From positions 1 to 19,857 of the forward strand of contig DXVA01000002.1 in the NCBI GenBank assembly GCA_019408975.1: a DNA stretch of 19,857 nucleotides. Direction: 5' to 3'. The stretch is from Lentisphaeria bacterium. Lineage in GTDB: Bacteria > Verrucomicrobiota > Lentisphaeria > Victivallales > UBA1829. Below are positions 1 through 6,935 of the stretch, piece after piece. A program made the translations under genes and the position numbers. Numbering within the stretch: the stretch's first letter is position 1; every line of letters begins with the position of its first letter. The notes under the pieces were generated by a model, which was not told the origin of the DNA, made no database searches, and worked only from the letters and a program-made list of their open reading frames with translations.

Positions 1-114
1 CATCAGGACCCGATGCTTCCCGTGGATCTGGAAATGCGCCGGAACGTGATCAGGCGTCTCAAGACGGTGCTGGAAAACAATTACAGAAAAAATGTGTCAA
101 TACGGTATTTTTAA
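1..114 (+). CDS. C-terminal end of an unrecognised protein (partial)
   Basis: The frame is open from the first base and closes with TAA at 112-114, leaving 37 residues that end in NVSIRYF. The segment is rich in Arg and Lys and looks helical (MRRNVIRRLKTVLENNYRK). I do not recognise the family from this tail alone. The next gene starts 24 nt downstream with its own ribosome binding site and there is no terminator between them, so this gene probably shares a transcript with the ferredoxin and hydrogenase. Signalling or redox genes are common upstream of group B [FeFe] hydrogenases, but nothing visible here lets me choose one. Confidence 0.6.
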   Translation, partial: HQDPMLPVDLEMRRNVIRRLKTVLENNYRKNVSIRYF

Positions 115-138
115 CCTAAATAACAATGGAGATGAAAA

Positions 139-411
139 ATGAACGAACAAGGGACCATCAAAGTGGAAGTTTGCTGCGGAACGACCTGTTATCTTCTTGG
201 GGCGCAGAGCCTTCTGGCGCTGGAGAAATCCATGCCCGCACCGTGGGTGGGAAAGGTCGAGATCGTTGCAATGCCTTGTCTCGAGGTCTGCACGAACGAT
301 AATTACAGCCATGCTCCCTTCGTAAGGATCAACGGTGAAATACTCGGAGAGGCGACTGTGGACCTGATCTCCAAAAAAGTCAATGAATTACTCGAAAGGC
401 CCGTTAGATGA
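139..411 (+). CDS. Small NuoE-like thioredoxin-fold [2Fe-2S] ferredoxin
   Basis: This 90-residue protein has the cysteine spacing of the NuoE / HydC-type [2Fe-2S] domain: C12-x4-C17 (within VCCGTTC) and C47-x3-C51 (within MPCLEVC). There is little else beyond the thioredoxin-like fold. Proteins of this family pass electrons between NAD(P)H- or ferredoxin-linked partners and a hydrogenase or Complex I-like module in the cytoplasm. The start is supported by GGAG at 128-131, seven bases ahead of the ATG. Its TGA overlaps the ATG of the hydrogenase gene (ATGA), so the two are likely translationally coupled and the ferredoxin is probably an electron donor, acceptor or sensor for that enzyme. The family is clear from the cysteines. 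The partner is inferred from gene order. Confidence 0.85.
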   Translation: MNEQGTIKVEVCCGTTCYLLGAQSLLALEKSMPAPWVGKVEIVAMPCLEVCTNDNYSHAPFVRINGEILGEATVDLISKKVNELLERPVR

Positions 412-1835
412 ACAATGGTGTCGTAAGAATGCGTCGGGAACTGATGATCCGGTTGATCAGAAGTTTCCTCGCAGGAACCATAGAAAAAGATATTGATAAA
501 ATTCCTTATGAGATCCGCCCGAAGGGGATGGATTCCGTGCGTTGCTGCATTTACAAGGACCGTGCCATCATCAAATACCGCCTCATGGCGCTTCTCGGCG
601 CCTCTTATGAGGCGGAAACCGATGAGAGCAAGACGCTGAAAGAGTATCTGAGCGATGCGCTCGCGGAGAAGAAGCGCCCGGATAAACCCATTACCGCATG
701 CGGGGCAGGGTGTTCCGGATGTCCCGACCGCAAGTATTTCGTTACGGACAACTGCCGCGGATGCTTTGCGCGTCCCTGCTATTATAACTGTCCTGTGGGG
801 GCGATCCGTGTGGAAAATCAGCACGCGGTCATTGATCAGTCAAAGTGCATCAGCTGCGGCAAGTGCATGACGCTTTGCCCGTTCCATGCGATTACCAAGA
901 CGGCGGTTCCGTGTGAAGATGCGTGCCCCGTGGGTGCGATCAAGAAGAATCCCGAAGGGATTGCGGAGATCGACTTCGACAAGTGTATTTTCTGCGGCAA
1001 ATGCTTTTCCAACTGTCCGTTCTCGGCGATCATGGAGCGTTCCGAGCTTATGAATGTCCTGAACGAGATCAAAAAGGGCAAAGAGGTCGTGGCGATCATT
1101 GCGCCGTCCGCGCAGAATCAGTTCCCCGGAACCGTCGGACAGCTTTTCTCGGCTGTTGCGAAGATCGGTTTCAAGGATGTGATCGAGGTGGCGCTCGGTG
1201 CGGAAATGACCACGGAGCATGAGGCGCAGGAGTTTCAGGAGAAAATGATCGAAGGCGCGAAACTCGTGACTTCCTCCTGCTGTACGGCTTATGTCGAGGC
1301 TGCGAAGAAACATGCTCCCGAGCTCCTCCCGATGGTTTCGACTACGCCGAGCCCGATGCTTTATGCCGCGGATATTGCGCGGAAACAGTATCCCGATGCC
1401 CAGATCGTATTTATCGGCCCATGCATCGCGAAACGCTACGAGGTGACGCTCCATCCGGATAAAGTGGATTGGGTGATGACCTTTGAAGAACTTGGAACGA
1501 TTTTCGCCGCAATGAACATTGACGTTCTTGCGCAGGCGGAGTGGCCGATCCCGCGCCCCGCCGCCGCAACGGCGAGAAACTTTGCCAGGAGCTGCGGTGT
1601 CACGGATGCGATTCTGAAAGAACTGGAGGCGCATCCGGAGCTTGCGAAACGCGGTTTCAAGGCGGATGTCAAGTTCATCAACGGCTTGACGCCGAAGACT
1701 GTGAAGATGCTCCAGCTTTACGGAAAAGGCAAACTGCCCGGCAATTTCCTTGAAGTCATGGCGTGCTGCGGCGGCTGTACCGGCGGTCCGTGCTCGCTGA
1801 CACAGGCGTTCAATCCTGACAAGAAAGGCGTATAA
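408..1835 (+). CDS. Monomeric [FeFe] hydrogenase, group B type
   Basis: This 475-residue enzyme carries a Cys-rich N-terminal region (about residues 97-125), two ferredoxin-type [4Fe-4S] motifs (CISCGKCMTLCP and CIFCGKCFSNCP, about residues 145-205) and a C-terminal H-cluster domain. The three H-cluster signatures are visible: TSSCCTAY at 288-295 (L1), GPCIAKRYE around C339 (L2) and EVMACCGGCTGG with C453 and C457 (L3). Such enzymes interconvert protons, electrons and H2 in the cytoplasm, with ferredoxin as the usual redox partner. The length and the lack of a long NuoG-like N-terminus fit the group B / monomeric class. L1 has Thr where the classic motif has Pro (TSCCP), a departure within the active-site loop. 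The maturation genes hydE, hydF and hydG are not in this window. The start overlaps the ferredoxin stop by four bases. The gene ends in a structured repeat and terminator. Confidence 0.9.
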   Translation: MNNGVVRMRRELMIRLIRSFLAGTIEKDIDKIPYEIRPKGMDSVRCCIYKDRAIIKYRLMALLGASYEAETDESKTLKEYLSDALAEKKRPDKPITACGAGCSGCPDRKYFVTDNCRGCFARPCYYNCPVGAIRVENQHAVIDQSKCISCGKCMTLCPFHAITKTAVPCEDACPVGAIKKNPEGIAEIDFDKCIFCGKCFSNCPFSAIMERSELMNVLNEIKKGKEVVAIIAPSAQNQFPGTVGQLFSAVAKIGFKDVIEVALGAEMTTEHEAQEFQEKMIEGAKLVTSSCCTAYVEAAKKHAPELLPMVSTTPSPMLYAADIARKQYPDAQIVFIGPCIAKRYEVTLHPDKVDWVMTFEELGTIFAAMNIDVLAQAEWPIPRPAAATARNFARSCGVTDAILKELEAHPELAKRGFKADVKFINGLTPKTVKMLQLYGKGKLPGNFLEVMACCGGCTGGPCSLTQAFNPDKKGV

Positions 1836-1987
1836 ATGAACAACCCCGAGCCGTATCGGGGATTTCGCCTATGGCGACCAGCTTACGCAGCTGGACCGCG
1901 GCAGGACTGAGAGTCTTGCACACTGCACACGGAAAAACCGTCTTTCCCCGATCCGCTCAATGCGGTGGGAAAGACGGTTTTTTTTTA
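1834..1987 (+). repeat. Structured intergenic repeat, copy A
   Basis: This is one of three related elements (see 4335-4482 and 10908-11068). Read on the + strand it begins AAATGAAC, overlapping the hydrogenase TAA, and ends in a T tract. Its hairpins are CCCCGA/TCGGGG (1844-1861), CGCC-TAT-GGCG (1866-1876), CCAGCT-TACGC-AGCTGG (1878-1894) and GCAGGACT-GAG-AGTCTTGC (1901-1919). The core from about 1859 to 1919 matches the reverse complement of copy B closely. The last part differs from copies B and C: where they have a GATGC hairpin and AAACCAA-T7, this copy carries the long terminator stem. I do not recognise the family. It behaves like a REP-like or structured-RNA element rather than a gene, because the reading frame is not kept between copies. 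Confidence 0.75.
1935..1987 (+). terminator. Strong intrinsic terminator, probably serving both strands
   Basis: A 14-bp perfect stem, AAACCGTCTTTCCC (1935-1948) with GGGAAAGACGGTTT (1967-1980), encloses a small inner stem CCGC/GCGG (1953-1956, 1962-1965). A T run follows on the + strand to 1986. A five-base A run on the 5' side gives a weaker U tract for the opposite strand. It lies between the convergent hydrogenase (+) and heparinase-like (-) genes, so it can end both transcripts. Confidence 0.9.
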
Positions 1988-2002
1988 TGAAGGATATTCC
2001 GG

Positions 2003-4318
2003 TTATTTCCTGAACAGCTCGACTTTTATCTGGATTTCACCTGAATTGCCGTCTCTGGTGAAATTCAGCCGTGTGAATTTCTTTTTCCGGCGGACGGTCA
2101 GCGTTTCCGCAGAGAAACGGATGCCTTTCGGATAGCGGATCAGAGCATAACTGTTCTGCCCGTCGAGACGGATGGTATTGTCAGGAAGCTGTTTCCACGG
2201 CAGTTCCGTGATCCAGAGGAAACGCGCCCCCTTGTGTTGCGGCGCCATCTTGTAACTGTCTGTAATTGTGATTTTGCCGGGGGCGGGGGAGGAGATGGTG
2301 CGTTTCCATTCCTGAATGTCTCCGTTCGAGGCGGGGGCAGGGGAGATTTCCGCATGGAACGATTTTTCATCGCCCTTGCCGGAGGGACGGATGTCCACGG
2401 GGCTGATCGCCTCTTTCTCATTTTCACGCGGTTCCAGCGGAACCAGCATATTGTGGTAGTCCGCGCGGACCACATTCTTGGCATCGGCATCGGCATAATT
2501 CTGCCCGCCGGGGTCTGCCGCATAGGTGTCTCCGTCGAACTCCAGCACGAAACTGCCCTTGTCGTTGTGACGGTGACACGCCGCATTTGCTTTGGCGCCG
2601 AGCATCAGAATCTTGACGGGGGAACCGTTCAGGAATCTTGTGGAGGACATCGCCCCCATGACCGGCAGTTCGGAAAACGGTTTTACCGGAGGGTCTTTTT
2701 CCGGGACTTCGCCGCGCATGGACCAGAAAGGCAGGTCTGGTATGAGCCTGTTCTTTTTCAGCCGGTCATGGTAGAGGCGTGTCCACTGGCTTTCCGGCGC
2801 GATTGCCGCGAGAAACTGACAAGTGGTGACTGCGCCGTGCCTGCCCTCTCCCTGACTGCTGGAAAAGGGAATCAGCCCGCCGCGGCGGTCCGTGGAGATC
2901 AGCGTATCGCCGAACGCTCCGAGCTTTTTCATTTTTTCCGGGATGACATCGCGGAGCTTTTTCCCGCGTGCGTTGGCGTACATCTGCAAGGCGGGCTGGA
3001 TGCTCCCGACCGTATAGAAGAAATAGCCGGGGCCCTCCAGAAAACTGCCGTCAGGGTGCATCAGGATGTCGATGGAGTCGTAAAGCTCCTGCATTGCGAG
3101 TTCCGTGTAGGGGATGACGCGAGAGCCGTTCCATGCGTAGGCTTTTTCCAGAACAAGATAGGAGGCGATGCGTCCGCGCGTGAAGACGGAGAGCTGGTTG
3201 TTGCCGAACAGATAAGAATATTTCCAGATATTGTAATTGATCTGCCCGAGCCCCTCCAGCGCAAGCCGCTTGAGAAGAAGCTGGCGCCCTGTTTCGGACA
3301 GCAGGTCTCCGGCATAATCAAGAACCAGAGCGATCTCCTCCGCCGCGACCGCATGGGAGAAGACCCTTTGATCCCAGCCGCTGTCAGCGAAATCGGAGAG
3401 AAACGTGCTGTCCCAGTTCGGCGTCAGCGCCATGACGAGGGCGGTGCGGACCGCCATGCGCATGAGCTCCGGGTTCTGCGCGATGATTCCTTTCTGCAAC
3501 ATGCCCCTGAGCCCGCGGAGTTTCTGGTTGTCGTCGCGGATTCTGCCGAAAATTTTCTGGTTGGCGAAAGGAAGGACGTCGGACATCTCTTTTTCCGGTG
3601 CGTAGCCGTCCGGCAGGTTTTCCGTGAAAAGCTCATGTCCCGCTTTCTTTTTCATCGCCTGATATTCATCCTGAATCCGTTTGAGGCGCAATCCCCTGCC
3701 GAGCAGTCCCACGCGGGGCTGATAGGACGGCACCGTGTCTTTCGGAGCCATGAACAGGTCAAGCGGCTGTTCCGCAAACTGCCTGCGCTGTTCCGTGATC
3801 AGCTCCAGATTTTTGCTGTTCCGAAGCCCCATCCACATGAATGCGCCCTGCGTTACGGCATTTTTACCTGTGTCGAAAATTGCAAGCGTGATCCTGCGGA
3901 TCTCTTTTGCCCCGTCGAGAGGCATGATGTATTCATCCCGGTAAGGGCTTTTGCCCGTCCAGGAATGTTCTTTTATTCCTGCATCCGTATCCAGAGTGAT
4001 TTTCAGCGTGCTTCCGATCGGAAGCCGGAGACAGGAGATCAATGCGTCATAGCGGGCGCATGGCACCGGGTTGGTGCGTTTCATGAGAAAAGCGGGTTTT
4101 CCCGCTTCGGAGTTCTTCCGGCTCCATGAAAATCCCGTCGAGCCGAACGGATGCGCCGTGGCACCTCTCACGACTTTCCAGTTCCGCATTTCCTTCATGT
4201 TGTGATCCCAGAACGGTGCAAAAACCGCTTCCGCCGGATTGATCGGAGTGACACGCGTCGGAGCCGCGGCGAGAGTGAACGCCATCAGCGGCGCAAGAAA
4301 AAAAAGTTTCCAGTTCAT
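2003..4318 (-). CDS. Secreted heparinase II/III-family protein (probable polysaccharide lyase)
   Basis: The 771-residue product begins with a signal peptide (MNWKLFFLAPLMAFTLAAA), with likely cleavage near residue 19. The middle (about residues 280-560) is helix-rich with toroid-like segments such as NIWKYSYLFGNNQLS. The C-terminal part has the beta-sandwich signature of heparinase II/III proteins, CHRHNDKGSFVLEFDGD at 581-597, followed by DPGGQNY and YHNMLVP. Members cleave acidic polysaccharides (heparin, heparan, alginate or oligo-uronides) by beta-elimination, in the periplasm or outside the cell. The substrate cannot be read here, and catalytic activity needs alignment. The start has AAAGGA eight bases upstream on the - strand. 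The gene upstream (4477-5265) is co-directional and also secreted, which suggests a shared role in glycan use. The gene ends at the convergent terminator. Confidence 0.85.
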   Translation of the reverse strand: MNWKLFFLAPLMAFTLAAAPTRVTPINPAEAVFAPFWDHNMKEMRNWKVVRGATAHPFGSTGFSWSRKNSEAGKPAFLMKRTNPVPCARYDALISCLRLPIGSTLKITLDTDAGIKEHSWTGKSPYRDEYIMPLDGAKEIRRITLAIFDTGKNAVTQGAFMWMGLRNSKNLELITEQRRQFAEQPLDLFMAPKDTVPSYQPRVGLLGRGLRLKRIQDEYQAMKKKAGHELFTENLPDGYAPEKEMSDVLPFANQKIFGRIRDDNQKLRGLRGMLQKGIIAQNPELMRMAVRTALVMALTPNWDSTFLSDFADSGWDQRVFSHAVAAEEIALVLDYAGDLLSETGRQLLLKRLALEGLGQINYNIWKYSYLFGNNQLSVFTRGRIASYLVLEKAYAWNGSRVIPYTELAMQELYDSIDILMHPDGSFLEGPGYFFYTVGSIQPALQMYANARGKKLRDVIPEKMKKLGAFGDTLISTDRRGGLIPFSSSQGEGRHGAVTTCQFLAAIAPESQWTRLYHDRLKKNRLIPDLPFWSMRGEVPEKDPPVKPFSELPVMGAMSSTRFLNGSPVKILMLGAKANAACHRHNDKGSFVLEFDGDTYAADPGGQNYADADAKNVVRADYHNMLVPLEPRENEKEAISPVDIRPSGKGDEKSFHAEISPAPASNGDIQEWKRTISSPAPGKITITDSYKMAPQHKGARFLWITELPWKQLPDNTIRLDGQNSYALIRYPKGIRFSAETLTVRRKKKFTRLNFTRDGNSGEIQIKVELFRK

Positions 4319-4334
4319 TCCGCTGTTCCTTTAT

Positions 4335-4482
4335 AAAAAAAATTGGTTTAATAACGCGATGCTCTGCATCACAAAAATGCTTCGTGCAGGACTTTCAGTC
4401 CTGCCGCGTTCCAGCTGCGTAAGCTGGTCACCGCAGGCGAAATCCCCGATAGGGCGTATGCTTGCATCGCGGTAGTTCATTT
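4335..4482 (-). repeat. Structured intergenic repeat, copy B
   Basis: This is the best-preserved copy. Read on the - strand it begins AAATGAAC, whose TGA is the stop codon of the secreted protein gene at 4477-5265, and it ends AAACCAA followed by eight T. In + coordinates its stems are GCGATGC/GCATCAC (4356-4372), GCAGGACT/AGTCCTGC (4386-4404), CCAGCT/AGCTGG (4411-4427) and CACC/GGCG (4429-4439). The two imperfect pairs become G-U only in the - strand RNA, which suggests a transcribed, folded element. It almost fills the 158-base gap between the two - strand genes. It could act as an mRNA processing, stabilising or attenuating structure, but the function is not known to me. Confidence 0.75.
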
Positions 4483-5265
4483 CACTTCTTCCAGTTTCAG
4501 GTTGCGGAAAAATACTTTTGCCGGTTCTTTCCCCGTTTTGCGGAGCATGAAGACCGGAGTTGCGAGCCGGGTTCCCGGACGGAACCGGTCATAGAATTCG
4601 CCGCCTTTTCTGTGGAAACCGGAGCCTTTGATTTTTCCCGTGAATGTGGTCCATTCCGCAGGCAGCGGTCTGTTTGCCGCAGCGCAGTAGGTCCAGGCTG
4701 AACCCGCGCGGTGCATCCGGACTTTCGTTCCCGCAGGGCAGGCTATGGCGAGCGGAGCTCCCAGCGTAATTTCGTTTCCGTTGATCGCCTTGACCGGCAG
4801 GAGATTGAAATTCGGCAGGTCTTTGAAATTTTCATCGGCTTTGAACGCCGCGAAAAAGTATGCAGGAACCGCTTTCCAGTTTGCGGCGCTTTTGACTTTG
4901 ATTGTCCGGCTTCCGGCTTTGGCAGGTTCGGAAAGTTCCGTCAACGTATTTTCAAACGCATTGATGTTCTGCGGCTTGATCTCCTGCATGTCCTCATCAT
5001 AGGAAATGATGCCGAAGTAGAGACTGGTTCCCTCTCCGGCGGCTTTGAACTCACCGCTCAATACATAGTTTTTCGCCGGATCGACTTCGACGCTTTTCTG
5101 CGCCGTGACGATTGCCGGAGCCTGCGTTTCAAAAACCTTGCTTCCATCAAGCGTGGCTGCGGAGTATTTCCCTTTGAAGCTGTCGAACTGATGTGTTGTC
5201 GCGTCTTCTGCGTTTAGAATTCCGGTGATGCCGAACAACACGGCAAGGGCTGCGCTTTTTTTCAT
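4477..5265 (-). CDS. Secreted protein, probably an all-beta carbohydrate-binding-type domain
   Basis: This 262-residue protein has a clear signal peptide (MKKSAALAVLFGITGILNA, cleavage likely after LNA). The mature part alternates short hydrophobic strands with polar turns and ends with FFRNLKLEEVK, a strand of the kind that closes jelly-roll domains of the CBM4/9 or galactose-binding-like type. I see no enzyme motif, so the fold assignment is only a reading of its texture. It lies immediately upstream of, and co-directional with, the heparinase-like gene, with repeat copy B between them, and may assist the same glycan system at the cell surface. A possible -10 box lies about 46 bases upstream (5312-5317). 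The final TGA falls within the AAATGAAC edge of repeat copy B. Confidence 0.6.
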   Translation of the reverse strand: MKKSAALAVLFGITGILNAEDATTHQFDSFKGKYSAATLDGSKVFETQAPAIVTAQKSVEVDPAKNYVLSGEFKAAGEGTSLYFGIISYDEDMQEIKPQNINAFENTLTELSEPAKAGSRTIKVKSAANWKAVPAYFFAAFKADENFKDLPNFNLLPVKAINGNEITLGAPLAIACPAGTKVRMHRAGSAWTYCAAANRPLPAEWTTFTGKIKGSGFHRKGGEFYDRFRPGTRLATPVFMLRKTGKEPAKVFFRNLKLEEVK

Positions 5266-5311
5266 AACTGTCTCTTTTTATTTTTTGTATTTCTGCCTTT
5301 GTCCTTTTTAC

Positions 5312-5317
5312 ATTATA
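5312..5317 (-). promoter_or_regulatory. Candidate -10 box for the secreted-protein gene
   Basis: The - strand reads TATAAT, a perfect sigma70-type -10. No good -35 lies 16-18 bases upstream. A TTGACA (5340-5345 on the - strand) sits 22 bases away, which is too far for a standard promoter. The AT-rich spacing and the distance to the start codon are otherwise reasonable. Confidence 0.4.
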
Positions 5318-5490
5318 CAGGAAAATGTGCGAAATAAAATGTCAAAATGTAATTTTCTGTTGCAATGATGCACTGTTTGTGATTTCGCGAAGACATATGT
5401 TTTCTGTTTCGCACAGAGCTGTGCCGCAGAGACAGAGATGCCCCCCTGTTTTTCCGCTCCGCAAAATTTCCGATTTTTTGTCTCTCGCCT

Positions 5491-5518
5491 TTGCGAATTT
5501 GATTTTGTGTTGTATTTT
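5491..5518 (+). promoter_or_regulatory. Candidate promoter for pyrH
   Basis: TTGCGA (5491-5496) and TATTTT (5513-5518) are separated by 16 bases and lie about 28 bases upstream of the pyrH ATG. Both boxes are imperfect, so this is the best-placed candidate rather than a confident call. Confidence 0.35.
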
Positions 5519-5546
5519 ACCCGAATGAAAAAGGAAAGGTGTTGTT

Positions 5547-6269
5547 ATGTCGGAATCGAAACTTCTTTATAAACGGGTGCTTCTCAAGATCAGCGGCGAG
5601 GCTTTGAAGGGGAAACAGGAACACGGTTTTTCGCAGGATGCCGTGGCGGATGTGGTGGCGCGGATCAAAGAGGCGCTGGAAATGGGCGTGGAAATTGCAC
5701 TGGTCGTCGGAGCGGGAAACATCTGGCGCGGACTTGCCGGCTCGAAGGGGGGAATGGACCGTGTCACCGCAGACCACATGGGAATGCTGGCTACGACGAT
5801 GAATGCGCTCTGCCTCAAGGACGCTTTCCGGCAGGCGGGAGTGAAATGCCATGTTCACTGTGCGGTTTCAATGATGCCTTTCGCAAAGCAGTTTGACCGG
5901 GAACAGGCTCTGGAACAGCTTTCTCGCGGCGAGCTCGTGATTTTTGCCGGCGGGACCGGTTCGCCTTATTTCACGACGGACACCACGGCGGCTTTGCGTG
6001 CGCTTGAGACCAACTGCCAGGCAGTCATGAAAGCGACGAAGGTCAACGGCATCTATACTGCCGATCCGATGAAGGATAAAAGCGCGGTCAAATTTGATAC
6101 TCTTTCTTTCAGGGAGGCGGTCGCAGGGCATTTCGCCGTGATGGATTCCGCGGCATTCTCTTTGTGCGCGGACAACAATCTGCATATCATCGTATTCAAC
6201 TTCTCGGAGGACGGCGCTCTCTGCAAGGTCCTTTCCGGAGATTATTCGGTCGGAACCGTGGTAAGTTGA
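5547..6269 (+). CDS. pyrH: UMP kinase
   Basis: The 240-residue length is typical of bacterial UMP kinase. The amino-acid-kinase fold signatures are intact: KRVLLKISGEALKG near the N-terminus (phosphate binding), VGAGNIWRG (about residues 53-61), DRVTADHMGMLATTMNAL and GTGSPYFTTDTTAALRA. The enzyme phosphorylates UMP to UDP with ATP, acts as a cytoplasmic hexamer, and is usually feedback-regulated by UTP. AGGAAAGG lies just upstream of the ATG. It is followed by frr after 105 bases, the arrangement common in bacteria. The usual upstream partners rpsB and tsf are not here, because a divergent secreted-protein gene sits upstream instead. Confidence 0.97.
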   Translation: MSESKLLYKRVLLKISGEALKGKQEHGFSQDAVADVVARIKEALEMGVEIALVVGAGNIWRGLAGSKGGMDRVTADHMGMLATTMNALCLKDAFRQAGVKCHVHCAVSMMPFAKQFDREQALEQLSRGELVIFAGGTGSPYFTTDTTAALRALETNCQAVMKATKVNGIYTADPMKDKSAVKFDTLSFREAVAGHFAVMDSAAFSLCADNNLHIIVFNFSEDGALCKVLSGDYSVGTVVS

Positions 6270-6274
6270 CTATT

Positions 6275-6308
6275 TTGACTTGCGAACTTGCGACTTACGG
6301 TGTAAATT
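6275..6308 (+). promoter_or_regulatory. Possible weak internal promoter for frr
   Basis: In the 105-base pyrH-frr gap, TTGCGA (6280-6285) and TAAATT (6303-6308) are 17 bases apart. They overlap a tandem 8-base repeat of ACTTGCGA (6278-6293). The boxes are weak. frr could equally be transcribed by read-through from pyrH. Confidence 0.25.
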
Positions 6309-6374
6309 GCAGGATGATTTATTTTATTGCAGTTCATAAAAGCAGTCAGCATAAATAAGATAAGGAGACAGAAT

Positions 6375-6935
6375 ATGGCTATCGAAGAATTGCTCGACAA
6401 CATGGAAGAAAGCATGATGAATGCCGAAGATGCGATGAAGACGGATATTGCCGCCATCCGCACCGGAAAAGCCTCCACCGCTCTTGTGGAAAACCTGATG
6501 GTGGAGTATTACGGCACCAATACGCGCCTTCGCGATATCGCCGGACTCTCCACCCCGGATGCCCGTACCGTCGCGATTCAGCCGTGGGACCAGAGCGCCG
6601 TCCAGGCGATTGAAAAGGCGATCATCAACTCCAATATCGGAATTTCTCCGGTCAGCGACGGCAAGATTGTGCGTCTGCCGATTCCGCCGCTGAGCGAGGA
6701 TCGCCGTGCGGCTCTTGCCAAACAGGTGAAAGCGCGTTCCGAGGAGGCGCGCGTTGCCGTCCGCAATGCCAGGCGCGACGCCAATGAAGCCGCCAAGAAG
6801 GCGCAGAAGGCTTCCGAGATTACAGAGGACGAACTGAAGAATCTTCTTGAAAAAATTCAGAAAATGACCGATTCCTACATCGCGAATATTGACAAGCTCG
6901 CGGAGGAAAAGGAAAAGGAGCTGATGAAGGTTTGA
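6375..6935 (+). CDS. frr: Ribosome recycling factor
   Basis: The product is 186 residues, matching the usual 185. It has the family features: a helical N-terminus (EELLDNMEESMMNAEDAMKT), the DIAAIRTGKAS and VEYYGT segments, IQPWDQSAVQAIEKAI, and a C-terminal coiled-coil helix ending in EEKEKELMKV. With EF-G it splits post-termination ribosomes. I chose the ATG at 6375 rather than the in-frame ATG at 6327, because AAGGAG lies at 6362-6367 and the 16 extra residues are not part of the family. Its stop overlaps the start of the next gene, so the glycosyltransferase is probably translated by coupling. Confidence 0.97.
   Translation: MAIEELLDNMEESMMNAEDAMKTDIAAIRTGKASTALVENLMVEYYGTNTRLRDIAGLSTPDARTVAIQPWDQSAVQAIEKAIINSNIGISPVSDGKIVRLPIPPLSEDRRAALAKQVKARSEEARVAVRNARRDANEAAKKAQKASEITEDELKNLLEKIQKMTDSYIANIDKLAEEKEKELMKV

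Larger units (their letters stand above)
5266..5546. promoter_or_regulatory. Divergent intergenic region between the secreted-protein gene and pyrH
   Basis: These 281 bases hold no gene and separate the - strand secreted-protein gene from pyrH. They are AT-rich and contain several operator-like repeats. AAAATGT occurs three times (5322, 5336, 5344). TGTGCGAAA (5326-5334) has its reverse complement TTTCGCACA at 5407-5415. An imperfect palindrome, GCACAG-AG-CTGTGC, lies at 5411-5424. A -10-like TATAAT faces the - strand gene and a weak promoter faces pyrH. A transcription factor site is plausible but not demonstrated. Confidence 0.5.

Noticed and set aside
2234..4129. A 631-codon open frame on the + strand antisense to the heparinase-like gene
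   Set aside because: It is a shadow of a high-GC gene. It has no ribosome binding site and no domain, while the - strand frame has a signal peptide and family motifs.
4335..4482. A possible 50-residue peptide encoded by repeat copy B on the - strand (ATGAAC onward)
   Set aside because: Copies A and C lose the frame near the start and through an indel, while the hairpin pairs are retained, so a structured non-coding element explains it better.
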